A model generated the notes under the pieces. It saw only the letters and a list, made by a program, of their open reading frames with translations. It had not been told where the DNA came from and made no database searches. Source: Alisma plantago-aquatica (taxonomy: Eukaryota > Streptophyta > Magnoliopsida > Alismatales > Alismataceae). From it: a DNA stretch of 64,000 nt. The stretch's first letter is position 1; every line of letters starts with the position of its first letter. Below are positions 1 through 10,903 of the stretch, in pieces. Position numbers and translations under genes: made by a program. Where the stretch lies: positions 540,196,879-540,260,878 of the forward strand of contig OY856413.1 in assembly GCA_963693085.1 (NCBI GenBank). The letters run 5' to 3'.

Positions 1-2146
1 CTCTAGTTGGTTGGGTCAAAACCCTAATCCTAGATCTTGTGGCCATCACTATACTTGGTCTTTGTTGCAGTCACAAGGGTGAAACAAAGCTAGTCATCTA
101 TGGTTACTACACCTACCTTTTTGCAGTCGCAACACCTTGCTTTGGTGGTTTGGTCGACACATAAATGTATATATGGTCGCTACAATATGTATCTTATGGA
201 GGTCGCTACACTTTGTTCAATTTGGATGCTACAGTATATTCTTGTTCACTACATGTTGATGTTCGGATGATGATTGATCAATGGCATTATACCCAACCCT
301 AATGTGTTCCAATAATATGGGAAATGGTGAACCTAGGGTTTTGTAATTGAATGATGTGATAGAAACCCTAACCCTAATTGAGCATGAGATGATGTTACTT
401 ATCTTGTTGATGTGTTAGAATGTAATGACATTTCTCTCTCCTACTTGTACAACCCTAACCCTGTAGGTGGAATGAATAACATAGCTAGTGAATGCTATGA
501 TGTGATTGATGTGATATATGATGATAATCATGATCCTTGCTAAGGCAAGTGAGATAATAATGATGATGTACATGAACAATGTGAATTGGGTCTTATGACC
601 TGGTAGAGGCTTTATACCTAATGTGAGGTGATATCCTCTAGTGATGAGAGGAGGGATTGTGATCCTCTAATGATGTTATAAGTTGATGGCCTTGTATAAT
701 AGTGGCATCAAGAGATGATGTGATAAGTTTATGCTTCATGCATTTTATATCTTCTGGAGTTGTAACACACCCTTATTTCTATAGAGTTTTTTTAGGGTTT
801 GTACATTGTAACTTGATTGATTCTAAAAGATATTCAATTGTCTTAAATAATCAAGTGAAACCCTAATCATGTAGTTTTCATGTACCATATATCCATCTTC
901 AACATTAGTACTTATTGGATGGTGAAAGGGGTTCTCCCTTAGTGGAAGATCGGAGTCATATAATGTTTGGTATATGCATTTCACATGATTGGTTGTGGTT
1001 ATACCCTGGCAGAAGAATGCTCAAGGTTGTATCTTAGTGATGTGATTCAATGTATCTATATGATATATTTTGAAGATGGATGCGGTCATACCTCGACAGG
1101 AGTGTGACTGCAATCGTAACTCAGTTTTCACTATCGTTGTGCATATATACCAAGGCAGACTAGGTAGTTTTGTAGTTAAATTTTATATTTCACTGTGACA
1201 GACTCAAACTAACCAAGAATGTATGAGATCATACGAGTATGGCTCCTCCTAGATCTTATATGGAACTGATTTTGACTTAGCAGTGGTCAGTTAGAGAATG
1301 AGTGGTATACATCATCTCCTCAGGGAATAATAAAAGACATAATACATCAATGTAGTGTATTTTCTTAGGGTCAAATGTGATTCACATTAGATGACCCCTT
1401 TGCCTTATCTCTTGTCTGATTTCTTGAATTATAATGTGGTAAGAGAAATTAACTGTTATACATGTTCTTCATATTCCTTCTTTAAATTTAAGATGTTCTA
1501 CTACACATTTGTAGATGCCTAGATTGCTTAAATAATGGTAATCGCTTTACTCATATCATTTAGCTGAATTTTCTCATCTTGATAATATGTGCTATCTTAT
1601 TGCTTTTATCTATCTGTCCTTGTAATAGACGTTGACGGAGGGTTATATCTTTCACTGGGATGTTGGTCTCACTGTATGGGTTTCCATATCTTTTAGGTGG
1701 TCGTGTACGATGAGGTAGTGATCATGTAGTTGAGGCTGAGTAGCAAGAGGAGAAGTAGTTGTTGAAGGTTGAATATGCTCCTAGTGTTTTGTAGTAGAAT
1801 CCTATGTGTCGTCCATGTACTCCTTGGGGTGTTATGTAGATGTTATATATCAACACGAGGTTTCACAGTAGGCCATGGTTGTAGAGATATGGCTTGTATA
1901 TGTGAACATATTGTTATATGTAACATGTTTGTTGCATAATGGCAACGAACATTGATGTGTCCATATTTTTGTCATGTTATGTTATACTAGTGGTAGTGTT
2001 TATGGGCTTAGATGTGATATGTATCGGCTTGATATGCTATGATGTGATCAGTTTTTATTTATTGTGTTTTCTGGTAATCTTGTTTATTAGTGATAAGTTA
2101 TGTGCTTTGTTTAGAGTTATCTCGTCTTACTATGATTGAGGCATCA
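1..2146 (+). repeat. G0: 3' portion of a Tekay-type gypsy LTR, truncated by the window edge
   Basis: This stretch can be followed along the G1 5' LTR (12585-12593, 15836-17077 and 26139-27100). It has the same order of landmarks: short AAACCCTAACCC runs, the 'tacctcgacaggagtg' block near 1091, a CTCCTCAGGG block near 1315 and the terminal GGCATCA. It ends in CA at 2146. No primer binding site follows, so it is the 3' LTR of an element lying to the left, or a solo LTR. It is clearly diverged from G1 by eye, so it is a separate insertion. The 66-codon reading frame at 1939-2139 lies inside the LTR and has no sign of being a gene. Confidence 0.75.
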
Positions 2147-3587
2147 AAATTAGACTAGAAGGTGAAGTATTATCAAGAAGATTATTACAACCACATTTGG
2201 GGGACACACACATTGTGGATCTTAATGTCTGAATGGGAATTAACAAGCTCAAAGCATTAACTCTCCTATTCTTGCTCAACCTCACTCTTTGACACCTGAA
2301 GGACAAGGTAATGATAAGTTTGGCAGGGTCCAAATAGGCAAGCTCAGTATGTCTACTTGCTCAACACCTAAACTTTTTATATTACTTATTTTTCTTCATT
2401 TATGCAAAAAAAATTGAACTTATTTTTAAAATTTGCTAAAATTTTGAAATATCAAATGACAATTTTTATATGTATATAGTTTAATTCTTTTAACATTAGA
2501 GGGAAACATTCTTATAAATAGAAACTTTTGAAGGCAATTTTTTTATCCAATTTTCCTTGGGTTTTTCACCACTCTTATCTTAGAAATTCTTGTCTTCAAG
2601 GTATTTCTTTATGTAATCATTCCAAGAGTGATATTTTGGGCTACTAATTCACATAAGAAAAAAATTCTACTTGACTATGTATTTACACCATTCTTATCTC
2701 AAGATACCGCAAGAAACAAAGGAATGTTATTGTCCGAATAGAAACCCTAAAAAATAAGAAGGACCCCATCTGGCATACCCTCAATCGATCACCTAGACTC
2801 CCAATATAGGTTGGAAAGTGAAAATGTCAGCAACAGAGGAGACAATTATCCCATCTAGTTCATAATTACCACTATGGGAACAAAAGAGTCTCAAGGGGCC
2901 ACCTTTCCCTAAAAATCTCATCATCTAAAAGCCTTGTGAGCAAGAATAAAAACTGAGTGTGAATAAAAACATCATAGTTTTGTCATGTAAGATGCTATAA
3001 GGCTTCACCAAGCTGGTGTATAAATGCACTCAAGAACAAAGATATGTCATGCCCGATAGTGGATCTTGGAAGCCAAACAATGATCCACCCTGCATTCAAC
3101 GCTATCTCAGATAACCACCTAAAACTACATCAAGACTTATAGTGCAGTGACACTGTCTTACAATAGTACTCATGGTTGAGTAATCCCTAGAAAGGCAGGA
3201 AACAAAAGCAGCTTTGCCCCACCTTCACACCGTTAGCTAGGACTATCTAAAAAATATAGTTCGAGTGGGAAAGATACCTCTATGGAATTTTTCATAAGTA
3301 CGGTTTGGAAACAAGGTTAGGCACATGTCGTGAAAGGGAATCTCCTCTTAAGAAGAGGATACACCAGGAAAAAGAAGGGTCATGCAACTCTGCACTGAAG
3401 AAGGAAGCAATTGAGGCTATAGTAAGAAACCTGAGCTATTCTATAGAGATATTAACCTAAGGATGATATAAAGACATGGTCAAGAAATCACAAAACACTA
3501 AACAAATAAAGTCTTTGCAATTTACTCGATGCCTTGATTCTATTTATTAGCTTGAGGACAAGCTAGACCCTAAATTTGGGTGGGGGT
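2147..3587 (+). mobile_element. A1: 3' noncoding internal region of an Athila/Tat-type element
   Basis: No coding domain is recognisable here. The stretch is assigned to an Athila/Tat-type element because it ends in that group's hallmark: a hairpin (3549-3564), a G-rich polypurine tract and an LTR opening with TGATAACATCC. A second G-rich run, TTTGGGGGAC near 2198, could be a distal PPT, but no convincing hairpin accompanies it. The junction with the G0 LTR at 2146/2147 may mean that G0 inserted here. The matching TSD would lie outside the window. Confidence 0.5.
3549..3587 (+). promoter_or_regulatory. A1 hairpin plus polypurine tract
   Basis: AGCTTG, loop AGGA, CAAGCT (3549-3564) is a perfect 6-bp stem. 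It is followed by the purine tract AAATTTGGGTGGGGGT (3572-3587), which abuts the TG of the LTR at 3588. The PPT primes plus-strand DNA synthesis in LTR retrotransposons; the role of the hairpin is unknown. Confidence 0.75.
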
Positions 3588-5421
3588 TGATAACATCCAA
3601 TTTTGTGGATATTTCTTGACTAAATTCACTCCAGATTTCCTCTCTTTATGCAGAGTTACCCTAATTTTAACTTACTTTGCTCATGATTATTGATTATACC
3701 TTACTTGAAGATAACTACTCATTTCTATGCAAGTAACTTTCCAAACGATGGTTTTAACCATGGGGAAGAATGCCCATCAGTTTCCACAACTAATCTTAAC
3801 CATCCACAACATCAGATCCAAGGGACCGTTTACTATTGACCACCCATCGATTACTGAACTAATGGCCCTCGATAGCATTCAAAGCTACCATCAGATGAGG
3901 TCCATCAAAACGACCATTAGTTCTCAAAGTCGATGGCCTCTCGTCATGCCTGTGTCCCATCAAAAGCAGTCAAGCAAGAATCGATGACCAATCTAGACCC
4001 TTGGTGGAGTGCCTAGTGGTGGTGCCTGAAGTCTGCTCAATTGATGGTTGAGTTAGACCAGTGACAAGTGAAGGTTTTCCTAGGATCACAACTGATGGTC
4101 AGTAAGATGATGACTCCTCTATGTGACCTACGCACTAATATCACCTCCGGATGCATCAGTCTTTTAAGAAGGTTAAGTGCTTGCCTCATGGCATGTGCTC
4201 AAGGGATTTACATTACAAGTAAAGCTCCCCAAAGCACCGCCTCGAGAACTAGACCGAGGGCTATAAATAAATGACCCCATGCTACAAATAAGTATACTGA
4301 TGCAAAGGAGATGATGGGGTGCTTCCACATAGCCACCTCACCATCAACCTTTGAGTTGTGTCTTCGGCCCATCAGTTTGTAGCCTCCAAAGGATATGAGT
4401 CCAAGGAGCAACGCACCTCCAGTGGCAAGCAATTCTAGACTTTTTCGAGAGAGAAGGAGGGTAATGGAGCAACCATCCTCTCCATCGATGCTAGATTCTG
4501 AGTGGCGAAACTCTCCATCGACCTTGACCAGTGTGGTCACTATTGGTGTATGTTTTTCCTTCTCCCTCGAATCTATTCACCCCCTTTCATTGCCTTCCAT
4601 ATCCATGTCTAATCACACTTCTAATTCCCTCAATCTACTCGCCACCATGATTGGATAATCATATATCTTGGGTTGGGAGTGGCCACTCAGGATTTCTTGA
4701 CAAGTAAATACTTATATACATTGAATATATACTCTTAGCAAAGTTTATCTTCATATTCTTAATTTTAATGCTCCATTTGTATGATTAGATACCATCATAT
4801 TTTGTTTGATTGTTAGTATCGAACAGAGTTACATTAAACTATATCTAAGAGTTATGGAGTTGGATGCATGCATGAGAATGTTGGAATACTTAAGCTAAAT
4901 AATCATATGATTTAACTAGTGATTGCTTGTTTTCCATTTCTAGAGAGAGACAATGTTATAATCTAGATGTATCCTAAGCTTGAGAGAGGTGGGAATGGAC
5001 ACTATTTATGATTGCTTGTAAACATGCTAAGGGTATACGATGGGTGTGAGTATTGCATGTTGGTGAGAGACCTTAGATGGTGAAACCAATCAAAGTTTCC
5101 CATCCATACTTCTTACCTTATCTTTTGACTTTCTTGTTATTTTATTTTACTTCTTGATTTTTTTTAATTTATGTTTGCTTGTTTGTTGAAGTACCACCGT
5201 TCCATAAAGAACCCAAAATGTTATCTCACCCCTTGTTTGGTGTAACTCTGCTAAGGCTCTCAATTCTTAACACATACCACCCTTGTCCATGTGGATTGAC
5301 CTCGAATTATTGCATCAGACCCCGATCTCATCGTTGTGGGTGCCTCAGTGATGGGTTACAAAAATTAAAGTATGATTACTCTAGATCTGCTCCTTTTGGG
5401 CATGTGATTTAGGTTGAACAA
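3588..5421 (+). repeat. A1 3' LTR (right boundary approximate)
   Basis: The LTR starts TGATAACATCC directly after the PPT. It contains a cluster of CGATGG/CCATCGA-like words at 3745-4110, a TATA box (TATAAATA, 4262-4269) and, near 5290-5320, a 'tgtggattgacctcgaa' block that resembles the U5 end of other Athila/Tat LTRs. The end is placed at a CA near 5421 but could not be fixed, because the left flank with the partner TSD is not visible. Reading frames inside (3727-3987, 4068-4658, 5179-5412) are short and unrelated to known proteins. Confidence 0.55.
4262..4269 (+). promoter_or_regulatory. TATA box of A1 LTR
   Basis: TATAAATA lies in the middle of the LTR, about 150 bp downstream of the last word of the 3745-4110 cluster. 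This is the expected place for the U3/R promoter. Confidence 0.55.
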
Positions 5422-5875
5422 CGATACTTTCAATTTTATCATGCGGAAGGATTCACATTTATGTTTCGACATAGTAATGTTTGGACTCTTAACTTGTTGT
5501 GTTCCTTCATGTGTAATCTATAGTTAACACCATATATCATATGTTTGAGCTAGCTAATTTTGTAAGGACCTTGATATTCTATGAAGTTCACTAGGAGATA
5601 GATACAAATATAAAATACTAATTGTAAGAACCTTGATCTAGCTTTCTAGCTAATCTTGCTTGCTTTGTCTGATAAAGATACTTAGAACCTTAATCTACTC
5701 TCTTGAGATGCTTTAATAACATGTGATTGTCATATGGTTTTAGTTTGGTCTTGTTTTGTTGATGTTTGAGCTATGTATGCTTGTTTTGGACCAAGTTGCA
5801 ATTTGCCAATGATGGGGGTTTATCTTGCAATCTATCACATGTAGGTTGTGCTTCTTACGCCTTAGAATCATGAGA
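5422..5875. other. Unassigned AT-rich flank between A1 and solo LTR S1
   Basis: I see no gene, no repeat and no LTR terminus I can defend. The sequence directly left of S1 (TGAGAGAGAA, 5871-5880) continues logically at 10904, so part of this stretch may be the start of the G1 5' LTR. Confidence 0.4.
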
Positions 5876-5880
5876 GAGAA
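5876..5880. repeat. Target-site duplication GAGAA, left copy, of solo LTR S1
   Basis: GAGAA directly precedes TGTGACGACC. The same five bases follow the ...TGTTACA terminus at 10899-10903. Confidence 0.9.
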
Positions 5881-6709
5881 TGTGACGACCGTCTCGCGAA
5901 AACAAGATTAACTAATGCGGAAGCGTTCATCAAGCAGAGGATTAGCAAAAATCACTAAAAATTAAAACTTTTTGCAAAGAGATCCACACATAGGAAATCT
6001 TTTCCAACAAATGCCATTGTATATCATATACATTCTATTTCAAATGTACATATCTTGTACCATCTTTTTCCAGAGACTACATCATCAGCTGCCTTATAAA
6101 CATATATGCAGGCAGCATACAAATCTCGAGCCATCAAGCCAAAACCTCAGACTGATATATCAAAAACACTGACTAAAAACTCTGAGGACCTGAGATTACA
6201 GAGACGACACATAGGACTACTATCTATATGACTAGATAGACAATATCTCCACCTGAGATCTTATTGTTGTCCCTACTATTGCTGTTGCTGTTGCTGCTGC
6301 TCTTTCCCTGTTCTAGGGTTTCTGCTCTGCCTTTCATGCATACCTAAAAATGTTTCCCACGGGGGTGAGACAATTGTAAATTTCCTCAGCGAGAGATATA
6401 ACTCTCCGCCAGAAACATTATTATAGAAGATTATGAAATTAAACTGAGCAGGGGTTACCTTTGCATTAATAGGCAGAATTATTCTTCATAGACATAATAA
6501 GAAATTCTCCATTTCCAATAAGAGCATTGCATCTACCCATGGTAGAATCATAGTTCATCCATCTACTTGTAATGAATACAACAGATATGAATAATCATCA
6601 ATGAACTATAGATATATAACAGGAATGTAACATCATCCAAGTTCTCTAGCATAACTTACTAACACAAATGTTACAAGTAAACATGATACTTGTTACCCAA
6701 GCATCACAC

Positions 6710-7165
6710 ATGGCTCACAAGGCCATTCATATCTTGTCACCTCTCACTAGGCAACAACTTATTCACATGGCTCACAAGGCCATTCACATCTTGTCACCTC
6801 TCACTAGGCAACAACTTATTCACATGGCTCACAAGGCCCTTCACATCTTGTCACCTCTCACTAGGCAACAACTTATTCACATGGCTCACAAGGCCATTCA
6901 CATCTTGTCACCTCTCACTAGGCAACAACTTATTCACATGGCTCACAAGGCCATTCACATCTTGTCACCTCTCACTAGGCAACAACTTATTCACATGGCT
7001 CACAAGGCCATTCACATCTTGTCACCTCTCACTAGGCAACAACTTATTCACATGGCTCACAAGGCCATTCACATCTTGTCACCTCTCACTAGCCAACAAC
7101 TTATTCACATGGCTCACAAGGCCATTCACATCTTGTCACCTCTCACTAGGCAACAACTTATTCAC
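6710..7165. repeat. Minisatellite, 8 copies of a 57-bp unit, inside S1
   Basis: Eight head-to-tail copies begin ATGGCTCACAAGGCC and end CAACAACTTATTCAC. They are nearly identical: single changes such as CCATTCATATC in copy 1, CCCTTCACATC in copy 3 and CTAGCCAAC in copy 7. The unit is a multiple of three, so two plus-strand frames stay open across it. That makes long spurious ORFs, not a gene. Confidence 0.97.
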
Positions 7166-7660
7166 ATGGTTCATAAAATCCATACACATTGTTACTTTTA
7201 TAAAGCAACAACAACATCAACGCACAAAAAGCCAATCAACATTTATTATATAAATGTCACAGCCCAAACTTGGCTATATTCATCATCTCATCATACCTGC
7301 ATGGTTATTAGGCATGATAACAGTCATACAAGATATTCATCACATCATGTGATACAATAGTAACACCATCATTCCTTAACCAGGAATTAGGGTTCACTAT
7401 CAAACATGGTTTATCATTCCCTTTTCCCCAAATTAGGGTTAGGGTTCCCCATTTCTCATTGATTCAGACCCTCTTGAGTTAACCAACTTTATCTTGTATT
7501 AAGGTATTTGCCCTCTTAATACATTCCATCACATAATACTCACCCTTAGCATATAATGCATAGGCCACACATTAGAATTGTCCAACTATCTCACGTGATA
7601 TGGACTTATCTTAGTTTAAGTCATAACTTTATTATAAAGTTGCCTATAAACAATCGCAAT

Positions 7661-7958
7661 GATACACCCTCAACTAGGGTTTCACAAGGATACACCCTCA
7701 ACCAGGGTTCACAATGATACACCCTCCACTAGGATTTCACAAGGTTACACCCTCAACCAGGGTTCACAATGATACACCCTCCACTAGGGTTTCACAAGGA
7801 TACACCCTCAACCAGGGTTTCACAAGGATACACCCTCAACCAGGGTTCATACGGATACACCCTCAACTAGGGTTTCACAAGGATACACCCTCAACTAGGG
7901 TTTCACAAGGATACACCCTCAACCAGGGTTCATAAGGATACACCCTCAACTAGGGTTT
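7661..7958. repeat. Minisatellite, about 11 copies of a 27-28-bp unit, inside S1
   Basis: Each unit begins GATACACCCTCAAC and ends in GGGTTTCACAAG or GGGTTCACAAT. Copies alternate between ACTAGGG and ACCAGGG variants and between one or two bases in the GGGTT(T)CA junction, which suggests local duplication of dimers. Confidence 0.93.
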
Positions 7959-8364
7959 AATAATCATATATTGGATCCATGAATTTGTTATGAATTATTG
8001 ATTAGTACCATTAAGGGTATATCTCACCTAATTACATTAGGTTTCCAAAAAGGTTTGATCAATTGGACCTTCAATGACATGAGGTATCCAATTGAATTGG
8101 GGTTTTCAATGTTGATTCCTTCAATCATTGAATTCATGGAACCAATCATCAATTGGACCTATACTCATATTTCAATTGAGTTTAATAGGTCAACCTTAAA
8201 CTGATTTGACCCTCAATTGATCCTCAATTGATCATCAATTAGGGTTTGATTCAATTGAATTAGGGTTTGGAATCGAAGATCCAACAACACTCATCAATGC
8301 AAGATTGGTTACTTTGAAACTATTGAACCATTATCCAAATTGGGTATGACCTGACCCCAAACGG

Positions 8365-9490
8365 TCTTGAGGTCATTTGGATGACCTCCAAACGGTCTTG
8401 AGACCGTTTGCCCATCATATCACTCAAATCCAAGCCATCCAATTAAGGTTTGGATCATTGGATTGATCACCAAATCAGCATTGCATTGTATAACAGCTTG
8501 GTACCTTTAGACCTTCAAAAACCTAACCATACTCAACCCTAGACCTCCAAACGGTCTTGGGTGGCCACCAAACGGTCTTGAGACTGTTTGGCCCATCCAA
8601 TCTTTGGATTCTAGTGAAAAATCATCATGGATTGGTCTATCGAGTTGATCAACAAAGCAGCACTACATTGCAATATGATTAGTACCTTTGGACCTTCAAT
8701 TGGTCAACTATACTTGACCCCAGACCTCCAAACGGTCTTGGGGTGACCCCCAAACGGTCTTGAGACCGTTTGGGTGATCCCCAAACGGTCTTGAAACCGT
8801 TTGGGCTAATCAACCCAAAATCTCAACTTAACTCATTGGAATTTCAGCACTGTTTTCAATTAGGGTTTTCCTAATTGAATAGCCTTCAACTCATGATTCC
8901 TTGGGAGTTAATCCCTAAAATTTGGTGAGTCATTATACCACATCATTATGAACAGTAATATCAAACGTTCAACGCTTGGTCAACGCACTCAAATGGTCTT
9001 GAGATCGTTTGCCCAAAAAGTTCAATTAAATCAGATTGAAAAGCAGCACTTAATCCAATTAGGTTTTCCTAACTCATTAGGCTTCAACTCACGATTCCTT
9101 TGGCTTTAATCCCTAAAATTTGGAGGGTTATTAACAAACATAATTATGAACAGGAATACCAAACGGTCAACGCTTGGTCAATCATCTCAAATGGTCTTGA
9201 AACCGTTTTCTCAACCAGGTCAAGTTAATCAGGTTGAAAATCAGCACATAATTCAATTTGATTGCCTAATTGATTGGCCTTCAACTCTCGATTCCTTTGG
9301 AGTTAATCCCTCAAATTTGTAGGGTTATCAGCCTACATAATTAGAAACAAAATTCCCAAACGGTCAACGCTTGGTCAACCATCTAAAACGGTCTTGAAAC
9401 CGTTTTCTCCCAAATGGTTTCAAACCGTTTTCCCTTAAACGGTTTGCTGAAACCGCATAGCCAATCAAATTAAAACGATTTGGAGTAGCT
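8365..9490. repeat. Cluster of AAACGGTC / GACCGTTT inverted words inside S1
   Basis: The words AAACGGTCTTGAG and AGACCGTTT recur many times, often paired as imperfect palindromes such as CAAACGGTCTTGAGACCGTTTG (around 8392 and 8752). Later copies decay to AAACGGTCAACGCTTGG and AAATGGTTTCAAACCG. They lie downstream of the minus-strand TATA, so they would be transcribed. Confidence 0.85.
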
Positions 9491-10007
9491 ATCAAAACGG
9501 TTTTGCTTGGTAATTTTCTTTGGATAAGCATCTAGGATGATTTCATCATCCCCTTCCTTCGAACAACCAAGAATAGCAACCGTTCTTGATGGAAATTGCA
9601 GCAAAGAAACAAGTGTGTATCAAATTGAAGAAATCAATCAACAAAGCATAGAGAATTGATGCAATAGCAATGTTTAAGGGTTTGAGTTATGAAACCCGCC
9701 TCCAATTGAGCTCCAAATCTCCAAGCTCACGCCATTAATGGTGGATGAAGCTCTAGCAACTCCCCCTAGGCTCGTCCTCAAGCTTTTGATTGCAAAAGTT
9801 GGCTAGGGTTGAAGAGGAGATCGAAATAAGAAGGAATCCATAATTTATTTTCGATTTCCACCATGAAATCAAAGAGAACTAAGGTCAAGGGCTTACCCAC
9901 AGGTTGGGGACGTGCTCCCTGATCCTCCCTAGATCCTTGGTCGGTTTTGCAAGCAAGGGGAAGAAGAAAATCCGAAAAAGGCCTTGGTTTGGGCTTGGAA
10001 ATGGCAC

Positions 10008-10014
10008 TTTTATA
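10008..10014 (-). promoter_or_regulatory. TATA box of solo LTR S1 (minus strand)
   Basis: The minus strand reads CCTTATAAAAGTGCC. The context resembles the G2 LTR TATA (CCTTATAAGGTGCC), supporting both the promoter call and the minus orientation. Confidence 0.55.
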
Positions 10015-10898
10015 AGGAAATTGATGAGAGAGAAAATGCCTTATTAAAATGCATTTAATTCCAAAAATAGTACCACCTCTTCCTCCTTGGTTTGCTTGCA
10101 TACAAAGGCAACTCAAATCCACAGAACTCCCTTCCATTATCCATGGATTAAGGGAAAAGAAAATAAGCACCTTAATCCATTATAATATTAATATATCTTT
10201 TTGAGTGGAAATTCTTTTCCTTATAATAAGGTGAGTGGAATTTCACCTACTTAAGATATTTTCGTTCCTTATCTTGTCAAAGGAACGTCCATCCTTATTC
10301 AAAATCAACCCAAAACATTTTGGTTGAAGGCCCTTTAATTAATACATTCATTTTTTCTCTAAATTGAATTAGGGTTTCACTTAAGATTAAATCTTGATTA
10401 TTTTAATATCAAGATTCTCTCTCCTCCAACTTAATTCAAATGAGAAGTACCTCTCATTTTCTTTGATATAAATGATGTCAAGAAACATTAGGGACCTTAT
10501 TGAAGTGGTAATTTGCATATTGAACCCTAGGTTTTGGGTAAATTGCACTTTACACCAAAACTGGGTTTTAATGCACAACATTGTCCAACAAGCTCTATCT
10601 TGGTGTCCAGACTTGTAGAAACCTTATCACTACATCATATTCATTCTTATGATGCCACAACATCAGAGGAACATCTTATCATGCAACATTTGCAATTTAA
10701 CCCCTCCAATTTGGGCAATTTGTACTTTAGTCCAAAATAAGCAAACATTGCTTCAACATTGTCCAAACAGGACCAAAATTGAAACATAAGTTCCTCATGA
10801 GCCCTAATTACTTTTCCCAAGGTAAGATTAAGAATCTACTCAAACTTATTAGGCAAAACCTCTAGGGTTAATTCATAACCCAGGTCAGGGATGTTACA

Positions 10899-10903
10899 GA
10901 GAA
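10899..10903. repeat. Target-site duplication GAGAA, right copy, of S1
   Basis: This is the exact repeat of 5876-5880, directly after the LTR terminus TTACA at 10898. Confidence 0.9.

Larger units (their letters stand above)
5881..10898 (-). mobile_element. S1: solo LTR of about 5.0 kb (gypsy, probably Tekay-type), minus orientation
   Basis: On the plus strand it runs from TGTGACGACC to ...GATGTTACA, flanked by the perfect TSD GAGAA. No second LTR or internal domain is present, so this is a solo LTR left by LTR-LTR recombination. Minus orientation is inferred from three points. Its minus-strand 3' end (GGTCGTCACA) matches the 3' end of the G2 LTR (GGTCGTCACA). A minus-strand TATAAAA (10008-10014) precedes GTGCC, as in G2. 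A donor-like GTGG|GTAAGC lies downstream of it near 9893. It contains an 8 x 57-bp tandem array, an 11-copy array of 27-28 bp, and many AAACGGTC/GACCGTTT words. At 5,018 bp it is long even for Tekay LTRs. Confidence 0.88.

Noticed and set aside
361..480. AAACCCTAACCC runs resembling plant telomere repeats
   Set aside because: Only one or two units occur at a time. They recur at the same relative place in the related LTR (near 16255), so they are part of the LTR sequence.
6668..7360. 230-codon and 187-codon plus-strand ORFs made of a repeated 19-residue unit
   Set aside because: They are open only because the 57-bp minisatellite period is a multiple of three. Two frames are open at once, and the array lies in a solo LTR transcribed from the other strand.
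6710..7958. Repeat arrays that might suggest a CRISPR
   Set aside because: The units are head-to-tail with no spacers, and the surroundings are a plant LTR.
9778..10170. 130-codon minus-strand ORF in S1
   Set aside because: It overlaps the LTR promoter and the leader-like region, has no domain and spans the TATA box itself.
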